Positions 1 to 6,425 of a stretch of 7,502 nucleotides of DNA are shown in pieces. This DNA comes from an uncultured Acidimicrobiaceae bacterium. GTDB lineage: Bacteria > Actinomycetota > Acidimicrobiia > Acidimicrobiales > MedAcidi-G1. A program made the position numbers and the translations under genes. The notes under the pieces were generated by a model that did no database searches, was not told where the DNA came from, and saw only the letters and a list, made by a program, of their open reading frames with translations. The stretch covers positions 1 through 7,502 of the forward strand of contig CAJXIS010000098.1 in assembly GCA_913054115.1 (NCBI GenBank), read 5' to 3'. Within the stretch, counting starts at the first letter, position 1, and each line of letters opens with the position of its first letter.

Positions 1-2531
1 GGGAGGCGCAGTGCCGCCGACACCGGGTCGCGGGAGTCCACCCAGCGCTCGAGCGAGACAGCGAGCGCCTCCTCGACCGTGAGCGCCGGGAAGAGGCGTG
101 CGTCCTGGAACGATCGGCCCAGCCCCCGTCGGGCGCGGGCCGAGGCGCCCAGACCGTGGATCGGCGCACCGTCGAGGTGCACGGTGCCGGCATCGGCTGC
201 GGTGAAGCCGCTGATGAGGTCGAACAGCGTCGTCTTGCCGGCACCGTTCGGTCCGATCAGCCCGAGGATCTCCCTGGGCCGGACGCCGAGGTCCACGCGG
301 TCGACGGCCCGGATCCCGCCGAAAGAGCGGACCATGCCCCGCACCTCGAGGATCATCCGGTCAGGGTCGGCGCCGGTGTCTCCGTTCGTCGGAGTGGGCG
401 TGGTGAGGCCGCCTCCCGCTCCCTGTGCCCTGGCGACCCCGGCCGCAGCCCCCTCGAGGAACACCGACCGCAGGACATCGGGACGCTCGAGGAGTTCAGC
501 GGTCGGCCCGTGGAATCGGATCTCGCCCTTCTCCATGAAGTAGGCGGTCTCGGCGACGGTGAGGGCGATGTTGACGGACTGCTCGACGAGGATCACCGTC
601 ACCCCGCCGGCGGCCAACTCCTCGACCATCGGCAACAGCTCCTCGACCACGACGGGGGCCAGACCGAGCGTCAGCTCGTCGATCATGAGGAGCCGGGGCA
701 TGGTCAGGAACGCCATCGCCAGGCCCAGCATCTGCTGCTGGCCGCCGGAGAGGTCGCCGGCCCGGTGGTCCAGCCGATCGACCAGCTGGGGGAAGCGGTC
801 GAGCACGCCGGCGAGGTCGGTGGCACGTCGGCGGCGGTCGAGCCAGCCTGCGGCACGCAGGTTCTCCCGCACGGTCAGCGACGGGAACACCCCGATGCCG
901 CCTGGCAGCTGGGCGACGCCGTGGGCGGCGACCTCGTTGGGTGGGGCGTGGGTGATGTCGCGGCCGTCGAGGATCACCGCACCGTGGTCGGCCTCGGCGA
1001 TGCCCGAGATGGCCTTGAGCAGCGTCGACTTGCCGGCCCCGTTCGTGCCGAGCAGGGCGACGATCTCCCCCTCCTGCACCTGGAAGTCCACGTCGAACAG
1101 GACCTGGACGCCGTCGTAGCCGACATCGAGGCCGCGACATATCAGCAGCGGCCGGTCACCCCGCCGGCGGGCCAGCAGGACCTCGGAACGAGCAGCAGCG
1201 GTCTGCCAGACGTCCTTGATGTCGCCGGCGATCAGCTTCCCGGCCGAAGCGACGATCAGGCCTCCGATGACACCGACGGGCAGCATGACCACCATCCCGT
1301 AGCGGATGCCCCAGTTGTCGGCGATCCAGCCGACGAAGGGGAGGACCAGCAGCCCGGGAAGTATCCAGAGCGAGCCGATCGAGAACACCATCGCCCGTGC
1401 ACGTGGCGGGGCGACCATCGAGAGCACGGCGAGGATCCCCGGCCCGAGAATGGCTCCGCAGATGATGATCGTTGCGGCTGCCCCGAACGCGACACCCAGG
1501 TTCGGGGAGGTGGCGTAGAGGACCGCCAGACCCCCCTGGACCATGGAGGTGAGGGCGATGAAGCGGAGGACGAGCCCCGGATCACGCGCCAGCAGCCGGG
1601 TGCCGACGCGGGCCCCGATGACCAGCCCGATGATGGCCAACGGTGCCAACGAGGCGCTGAAGACCGCCCGGGCCCGCACGTCGAGGCCGAAGACCTCCTC
1701 GAGGAACAGGATGTTCAGTGCCTCGAATCCGACGAAGGAGATGGCCAGGAAGGGCATGGCGGCGAAGATCCTGCGCAACGAGTCGATCTTCCATGCCATC
1801 CGCCAGGCCTCTGCATAGGACGGGGGCGCTTCTTCGATGTCGACCGCCTCGGCCTCTGCGCCGGCGGCCCTGCGTTCATGGGCACCACGGATCGGTTCCC
1901 GAATCCGAACGGCGAGGACGATCAGTATCAGGGTGGGGAAGGCAAGGACGAAGAACGGGGCACGCCAACCGAAGCGGTAGCCGAGCAGGCCGGCTGCGAG
2001 GACGCCGAGGGTTCCGCCGACGGGGTTGGCCGCCCGATGGAACGAAAACACCCTGGGGCGGTCCGCCGGGGGGAACCAGTCGGCAAGCAGGGAGTTGTGG
2101 GTCGGGTCGTTGACGGCCTTGCCGATGGCCGAGCCCGACCTGACGAATCCGAGGAACACGATGCCCGTGGCCAGGCCGGTGGAGAACGAACAGATCGACC
2201 AGGCCAGTGCCCCCATCATGGCGAGTCGGACTCGGGGATGACGGTCGGCCATCCCGGCGATCGGCACCTGGAGGGCAAGAGCTGCGGCGGCAACCACGGC
2301 GATGAGCGTGAGAAGCCCCTGGAAGCCGAGCCCGAACTCGTCCCGGATCTCGGGGGCCAGGATCCCGAAGGCGGCACGGTCGAGTTCGTCGACGGCGTTG
2401 AGGCCGAACAGGATGAGCAACGGGTAAAGGGGCCCGTCGCCTGCCAGCGCCCGCATCGATTCGACAGGGTGCCGGACGACGTGCAGCAACCCGAGGGTGC
2501 CCGTCCACACCCGTGCACCGAGGTCGCTCAT
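1..2531 (-). CDS. MFS transporter fused to LivF-like and LivG-like ABC ATPases (3' end outside window)
   Basis: An open frame runs without a stop from ATG at 2531 to the window edge (843 codons). Residues 34-430 form an MFS domain: about 12 hydrophobic segments, a motif-A-like loop GMADRHPRVR (93-102) after the second, and a charged central loop (211-255). Residues 463-693 are a LivF-type ATPase: Walker A GTNGAGKST (495-503, K501), signature LSGGQQQ (594-600), Walker B ending D618-E619, and VEQ (649-651) at the H-loop position, as usual in LivF. A Gly/Thr/Pro-rich linker (694-724) leads to a LivG-type ATPase: Walker A GPNGAGKTT (760-768, K766) and Q-loop GRSFQDARLF (805-814). Its signature, Walker B and C-terminus lie outside the window. 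By family, the ATPases should drive the LivH/LivM-like permease encoded just upstream, with which this gene overlaps by ATGA. The MFS domain's role and the substrate are unknown. I am sure of the fusion but not of its function. Confidence 0.95.
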   Translation of the reverse strand, partial: MSDLGARVWTGTLGLLHVVRHPVESMRALAGDGPLYPLLILFGLNAVDELDRAAFGILAPEIRDEFGLGFQGLLTLIAVVAAAALALQVPIAGMADRHPRVRLAMMGALAWSICSFSTGLATGIVFLGFVRSGSAIGKAVNDPTHNSLLADWFPPADRPRVFSFHRAANPVGGTLGVLAAGLLGYRFGWRAPFFVLAFPTLILIVLAVRIREPIRGAHERRAAGAEAEAVDIEEAPPSYAEAWRMAWKIDSLRRIFAAMPFLAISFVGFEALNILFLEEVFGLDVRARAVFSASLAPLAIIGLVIGARVGTRLLARDPGLVLRFIALTSMVQGGLAVLYATSPNLGVAFGAAATIIICGAILGPGILAVLSMVAPPRARAMVFSIGSLWILPGLLVLPFVGWIADNWGIRYGMVVMLPVGVIGGLIVASAGKLIAGDIKDVWQTAAARSEVLLARRRGDRPLLICRGLDVGYDGVQVLFDVDFQVQEGEIVALLGTNGAGKSTLLKAISGIAEADHGAVILDGRDITHAPPNEVAAHGVAQLPGGIGVFPSLTVRENLRAAGWLDRRRRATDLAGVLDRFPQLVDRLDHRAGDLSGGQQQMLGLAMAFLTMPRLLMIDELTLGLAPVVVEELLPMVEELAAGGVTVILVEQSVNIALTVAETAYFMEKGEIRFHGPTAELLERPDVLRSVFLEGAAAGVARAQGAGGGLTTPTPTNGDTGADPDRMILEVRGMVRSFGGIRAVDRVDLGVRPREILGLIGPNGAGKTTLFDLISGFTAADAGTVHLDGAPIHGLGASARARRGLGRSFQDARLFPALTVEEALAVSLERWVDSRDPVSAALRL

Positions 2532-4597
2532 GCTGAACTCCCCGACCCGGGTGCGTCTTCGAGGCGGTCCTCGGTGTAGCCGGGCGCCTCGATGCCCCGA
2601 CGCGTCGCCAGGCGGGTGAGTGCAGCGTCGCGCAGCTGGTAGATCCCGCCGGCCAGGCCACCCGGCAGGATCAGCAGGATGATCAGGACGCCGCCGCCGG
2701 TGGCGAGCAGGCGCCAGTTGCCCGACAACCACCAGAGGGCTCCCCAGTACCAGAGGGAGCCGACGGCGGCGCCCAGCAGCGACCCCAGTCCGCCGGCGAC
2801 CCCGGAGACGAACATCCCGATGCTGGCCTCGGCGCCCCTTCCGTCCATGACGAACGCCTGCTGGTGGTGGACCGACAGTGCGCCGGACGCCGCCGCCACG
2901 AAGCCCGAGATCCCGAACGCCATGAGCTTGGCCCGCTTGGCGCTGACGCCGAACGACTCGACCGCTGCCTCGTTCTCACGGAGCGCGATCAGGACCCGGC
3001 CGGTGCGGCTGCGCCGGATTCCGGACACGGCAATGAAGGTGAGCGCCATCGCCACGAGGCTCACGTGGTACATGGCGAACGAGGTCGTCCAGTCGATGCG
3101 GCCGAGGATCGGGTGGCGCTCGATGCGACCCGTGGGGAGCCAGTCGAAGAATCGGGGATTCAACAGGTACGAGGTCACCGCCACGGCGAAGGCCAGCGTG
3201 GTGACCGCCAGGTGCATCCCGCGCAGGCGCAGCGCCGGGATTCCCACGACGAGTGCGGCGACGAGCCCGCAGCAGCCGGCCAGCAGCGTGGCGAGGATGA
3301 TGTCGGCGCCCCATTCCTGTGTGGCGTGCGCTCCGGCCACCGCCCCGACGGCGACGAACGCCATCTGCCCGAGCGAGACCTGCCCGGCCCATCCGGTGAG
3401 CACCACCAGCGACACCAGCACCATCGTCGACAGGTACAGGAACGACAGGCGCAGCACGTGTTCGGTGCCAAGGTGGTGGGGGAGCGTGAGCAGGAGCGCA
3501 GTCAGGGCGAGCAGTGCCGCCCAACGGGCGATGCGGACCTCGGGCAGGCGCCGCAGCACGTCGGGCAGGCGGCGCACCTCGCCCACGGCCCGGAAGGCGC
3601 CCAGCTCCAGTTCGCCCCGTTCGGGACGGTCCCTGCGCAGGACGAGGGCGACGATGATGACGGCCGCCATCAGGGCATCGCCGACGAGGGAGCTGGACTG
3701 GTTCCAGTCGACGCCCATGTGGAGGATCCCGAGCGCCACCGACGAGCACAGGACCGTCGGCAGGTGCTCGAGCCTCCCGATCACGAGTGCGGCCAGCGCA
3801 CGGAGCAGGAGCCCGAAGCCGAGGGCGCCGCTGACCGGGAGGCCGATCACGCCGGCCCGCAGGAACAGCGCCAGGAAGGCGAGGGACCCGGCGATCGCCC
3901 AGACGAGCGTCTGGACGGCCTTGACCGGGATGCCCAGCGAGCCGGCCCGGTCGGGCCGCTCGGCGGCGGCACGGATGGCGATGCCGAGGTCGGTGTAGCG
4001 CAGCAGTGCACCGACACCGAGCAGCACTAGGGGCACGAGCACCAGCACGAGCAGGTGGTCGGCGCTGAGGCGGATCGGCCCCACGTCCCAGACGGCGTCG
4101 ATCGGCATGTCGATGCGCTGTGAGGCGACCCTGGAGTCCCACCACCTCGGCATCCACAGGGCCAGGAACCCGAGTGCCTGGGCGAGGCCCAGCGTCGCCA
4201 CCGTCAGCACCAGGCGCGGGGCACGGAAGAAGCGGCGGATGATCAGGAACTCGGAGGCGCCGCCGAGTGCGAACGAAGCCACCAGTCCGATCAGGAGGGC
4301 GAGCAGCCAGGGCAGGCCGCTCTCGGTGATCAGCATGACGGCGAGGACCGCGGGAATGAGCCCCAGCTCCCCCTGGGCGAAGTTGAGCACCCGGTTGGCC
4401 CGGTAGACGAGGAACATGCCCAGCGCCACCAGGGCGGTGATGAGGCCGAGGACGGCGCCGTTGATGAGCACGCCGATGGGAGCGCCGAAGAACGCCATCT
4501 GGACGGCGAGGATCAGCAGCGGCCCGGCCAGCCAGTCGACCCGCCATCCGCGAACCCGTCTGCGGGGCAGTTTCGGTGCTCGTCGAACCACCCCCAT
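2528..4597 (-). CDS. Fused LivH-LivM-like branched-chain amino acid-type ABC transporter permease
   Basis: This 689-residue membrane protein joins two permease subunits that are usually separate proteins of about 300 residues each. After a basic N-terminus, residues 22-322 resemble LivH: GLITALVALGMFLVYRANRV (51-70) followed by LNFAQGELGL (71-80) is the typical LivH start. A charged linker (323-357) leads to a LivM-like half (358-660), with TGWAGQVSLGQMAF (401-414), LRLRGMHLAVTTLAF (456-470), the cytoplasmic ATPase-coupling region around RTGRVLIALRENEAAVESFG (531-550), and GGLGSLLGAAVG (602-613). The hydrophilic C-terminus ends in a stop that overlaps the start of the MFS-ABC gene. In this family the two permeases form the translocation path for branched-chain or other amino acids, amides, urea or organic acids. 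Family membership does not define the substrate. The ATG at 4597 lacks a clear Shine-Dalgarno sequence, and GTG at codon 3 is an alternative. Confidence 0.95.
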   Translation of the reverse strand: MGVVRRAPKLPRRRVRGWRVDWLAGPLLILAVQMAFFGAPIGVLINGAVLGLITALVALGMFLVYRANRVLNFAQGELGLIPAVLAVMLITESGLPWLLALLIGLVASFALGGASEFLIIRRFFRAPRLVLTVATLGLAQALGFLALWMPRWWDSRVASQRIDMPIDAVWDVGPIRLSADHLLVLVLVPLVLLGVGALLRYTDLGIAIRAAAERPDRAGSLGIPVKAVQTLVWAIAGSLAFLALFLRAGVIGLPVSGALGFGLLLRALAALVIGRLEHLPTVLCSSVALGILHMGVDWNQSSSLVGDALMAAVIIVALVLRRDRPERGELELGAFRAVGEVRRLPDVLRRLPEVRIARWAALLALTALLLTLPHHLGTEHVLRLSFLYLSTMVLVSLVVLTGWAGQVSLGQMAFVAVGAVAGAHATQEWGADIILATLLAGCCGLVAALVVGIPALRLRGMHLAVTTLAFAVAVTSYLLNPRFFDWLPTGRIERHPILGRIDWTTSFAMYHVSLVAMALTFIAVSGIRRSRTGRVLIALRENEAAVESFGVSAKRAKLMAFGISGFVAAASGALSVHHQQAFVMDGRGAEASIGMFVSGVAGGLGSLLGAAVGSLWYWGALWWLSGNWRLLATGGGVLIILLILPGGLAGGIYQLRDAALTRLATRRGIEAPGYTEDRLEDAPGSGSSA
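2538..2543 (-). promoter_or_regulatory. Ribosome binding site of the MFS-ABC fusion gene
   Basis: On the minus strand GGGGAG lies six bases before the ATG at 2531, inside the last codons of the upstream permease gene. With the ATGA stop/start overlap (2528-2531) it supports this start and suggests translational coupling of the two genes. Confidence 0.6.
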
Positions 4598-4606
4598 GGC
4601 GTCGGG

Positions 4607-4612
4607 ACCCTA
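4607..4612 (-). promoter_or_regulatory. Candidate -10 element of the transport operon
   Basis: Read on the minus strand this is TAGGGT, matching the actinobacterial TANNNT -10 consensus. It ends nine bases before the ATG at 4597, so the transcript would have a leader of only a few bases or none. That fits the absence of a Shine-Dalgarno sequence. I see no convincing -35 element. This is inference from spacing only. Confidence 0.35.
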
Positions 4613-4626
4613 GTGCTGGGCCGTGT

Positions 4627-4634
4627 TACCGGTA
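4627..4634. promoter_or_regulatory. Palindrome TACCGGTA in the divergent intergenic region
   Basis: A perfect 8-bp inverted repeat lies between the two opposed genes and overlaps the first two bases of the rightward -10 candidate. A regulator bound here could affect both directions. At this length it could also be chance, and no regulator gene is visible nearby. Confidence 0.2.
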
Positions 4635-4638
4635 CGGT
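4633..4638 (+). promoter_or_regulatory. Candidate -10 element of the PEP-utilizing enzyme gene
   Basis: TACGGT matches TANNNT. Seven bases separate it from the A of the ATG at 4646, the spacing expected if transcription begins on that A and gives a leaderless mRNA. No Shine-Dalgarno sequence precedes the ATG. This arrangement favours the ATG over the in-frame GTG at 4613, which would lie upstream of the promoter element. Confidence 0.4.
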
Positions 4639-4645
4639 CCGACGG

Positions 4646-6409
4646 ATGTCGTCGCCCCCTGAGCGCCCACCGGTCGAGCTGGTCGACTTCGGTCTGGGCC
4701 CCTACGTGGACGGCCGGCCCAGCCGGCGATTCCCGGTCTACACGCGGGGCAACTCGGGGGAGGTCTACCCGGAGGTGGTCTTTCCGTTCAGCGCGTCGAT
4801 GACTGCAGCCCTCGGTGGGGACCCGGCACGCGATGCCATGTTGGCCACGGGCATCATGACGGCCGCCGAGTGCGACGAGGACGCCGACGTCCACATGGGC
4901 GTTTTCGGTGGCTACACCTACCTGAACCTGTCGGTGTCGCGGGTCGTGGCCGTGCGCTCACCGGGGGCCACGATCGCCGAGACCGACGCCACGTTCCTCG
5001 GAGCGGAGGGGATCGCCCCACCGCACGTGGCACAGCGGGGCGACCGCAGCCTGCCGGCGACCCTGCGGGGCATGCGCTACGGGATCGCCATGTTCGGTGG
5101 CCGGCCGCTGTCGCGCCTCGACGAGGACCGCACCGAGGTCGAGGCCTGGCGTCGGTCGCTTCCCGACGTGGCCACGGCATCGGACGACGAACTCGTCGCC
5201 CTTGTCGAGGACGCCATCCCGATGCTCGGACGGATGTTCGGCAACCACCTGCTGGTCACGGGTGGAGCCGGGGCCGGGTTGAGCCTGCTGCGGCGAGTCT
5301 GCGAGAAGCGCCTGGGCGACGCCGACCTGGCGCTGCGCCTGTTGGGGGGCCTCGGCGACGTGTCGTCGGCGCTGCCGTCATGGGACCTCTGGGAACTCGG
5401 CCGCAGCGTCGCCGCATCGACCGAGGTGACGGCCTGTTTCGATGCCGGGCTCGACGGGCTCGAGGAACGGCTGCATGCGGAGCCGGCCGCAGGCGACTTC
5501 CTGGAGGCGTTCGGGTCCTTCCTCTCGCTCCACGGCGCCCGCGGGCCCAACGAATGGGAGGTGGCCTGTGAGGTGTGGGACACCGACCACCGCTTCCCGC
5601 TGGCTCTGGTCGACCGGATGAGGTTCGCCGGGCCCGACCATGCCCCCGCAGCGAGGGCGGAGCGGTTGGCCGTCGTGCGCGACGGGGCACTGGCGGACGC
5701 CAGGGGGCGGCTGCGGGGACCCCGTCGACGCTGGTTCGAACGCTGCCTGGCGTTCGCCGAGGCGTACAGCCGTGCCAGGGAGTCCGGCAAGACCCTGTTG
5801 GTCGAGCTCATCCACGAGTGCCGGCTGGCCCTGCGGGAGCTGGGGCGGCGCCTCGCCGAGCAGGGTGGCGGCTCGCCCGACGACCTCTGGTACGTCCTCT
5901 ACCCGGAGCTCGACGACTACCGCCGCGACCCCGCATCGTTCGCCGAGGTGGTGGCCGGGCGACGGCAGACGCGCGACGCGCTGTCGGACCTCGTGCCCCC
6001 GTTCACGTTCGACGGGCGGGTGCCGCCGGTTTCGACCTGGGAGCGACGGGCGGACGCGGAGCTGGCGCCGGTCGCCGTCGGAGCCGTCCTCCGGGGGATC
6101 GCCGGTTGCGCCGGGGTCGCCAGGGGCCGTGCCCGGGTGGTGCTCGACCCCTCGCAGCCCGGGGACCTCGGCCCGGGCGACGTGCTCATCGCCCCGATCA
6201 CGGACCCGAGCTGGACGCCGCTGTTCGTGCCGGTCGAGGCGGTCGTCGTCGATGTGGGCGGGCAGATGAGCCACGCCGTCATCGTGTCGCGTGAGTTCGG
6301 CCTGCCGTGCGTGGTGAGCGTGACCGGGGCGACGACATCGATTCCCGACGGTGCGCTCGTCGAGGTGGACGGCACCGCCGGGACGGTGACGGTGCTGGCG
6401 GAGGCGTGA
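4646..6409 (+). CDS. PEP-utilizing / rifampicin phosphotransferase-like protein without ATP-grasp domain
   Basis: This 587-residue protein matches the central and C-terminal parts of the PEP synthase / rifampicin phosphotransferase family. The central domain starts almost at the N-terminus, with YTRGNSGEVYPEVVFPF (32-48) and GGYTYLNLS (88-96). It continues with HGARGPNEWEVA (296-307) and a mostly helical stretch to about 465. The C-terminal swivel domain (about 480-585) has GVARGRARVVLDP (490-502), PGDVLIAPITDPSWTPLF (510-527) and GGQMSHAVIVSREFGLPCVV (538-557). H543 is the predicted phosphohistidine. The roughly 300-residue ATP-grasp domain that precedes these domains in full-length enzymes is absent. 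In the split phenylphosphate synthase the ATP-binding part is a separate subunit, so a partner elsewhere is plausible. The phosphate acceptor is unknown. I chose ATG 4646 from the promoter spacing; GTG 4613 would add 11 residues that carry no family signal. The gene diverges from the transport operon and converges on serC. Confidence 0.9.
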   Translation: MSSPPERPPVELVDFGLGPYVDGRPSRRFPVYTRGNSGEVYPEVVFPFSASMTAALGGDPARDAMLATGIMTAAECDEDADVHMGVFGGYTYLNLSVSRVVAVRSPGATIAETDATFLGAEGIAPPHVAQRGDRSLPATLRGMRYGIAMFGGRPLSRLDEDRTEVEAWRRSLPDVATASDDELVALVEDAIPMLGRMFGNHLLVTGGAGAGLSLLRRVCEKRLGDADLALRLLGGLGDVSSALPSWDLWELGRSVAASTEVTACFDAGLDGLEERLHAEPAAGDFLEAFGSFLSLHGARGPNEWEVACEVWDTDHRFPLALVDRMRFAGPDHAPAARAERLAVVRDGALADARGRLRGPRRRWFERCLAFAEAYSRARESGKTLLVELIHECRLALRELGRRLAEQGGGSPDDLWYVLYPELDDYRRDPASFAEVVAGRRQTRDALSDLVPPFTFDGRVPPVSTWERRADAELAPVAVGAVLRGIAGCAGVARGRARVVLDPSQPGDLGPGDVLIAPITDPSWTPLFVPVEAVVVDVGGQMSHAVIVSREFGLPCVVSVTGATTSIPDGALVEVDGTAGTVTVLAEA

Positions 6410-6410
6410 T

Positions 6411-6425
6411 GGCCCCCAGGGGGCT
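6411..6425. terminator. G/C hairpin between convergent genes, possible bidirectional terminator
   Basis: GCCCCC and GGGGGC flank a single A (6412-6424), which can form a five-pair stem with a CAG loop, plus an outer G-T pair. It fills the 15-bp gap between two convergent stop codons (TGA 6407-6409 and the serC stop at 6425-6427). There is no T-tract on either side, so it is not a canonical intrinsic terminator. Such T-less hairpins are often proposed as terminators in GC-rich actinobacteria. Confidence 0.45.

Noticed and set aside
156..2579. 807-codon open frame on the plus strand
   Set aside because: It lies antisense to the MFS-ABC fusion, whose frame shows clear transporter and Walker motifs. 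The plus-strand product is rich in D, E, G, Q, H and R without domain motifs, as expected for a GC-rich shadow frame.
2679..4030. Two long plus-strand frames (439 and 388 codons) and a 523-codon minus-strand frame over the permease
   Set aside because: They overlap the LivHM-like gene in other frames and have low-complexity R/P/A/S/G-rich or D/E/H/Q-rich products. The 689-residue frame has the family motifs.
4613..4645. GTG at 4613 as start of the PEP-utilizing protein
   Set aside because: It adds 11 residues unlike the family, has no Shine-Dalgarno sequence, and lies upstream of the best -10 candidate. It is kept only as an alternative.
5378..6274. 298-codon minus-strand frame inside the PEP-utilizing gene
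   Set aside because: It is antisense to a gene with an intact phosphohistidine domain and shows no recognisable motif of its own.
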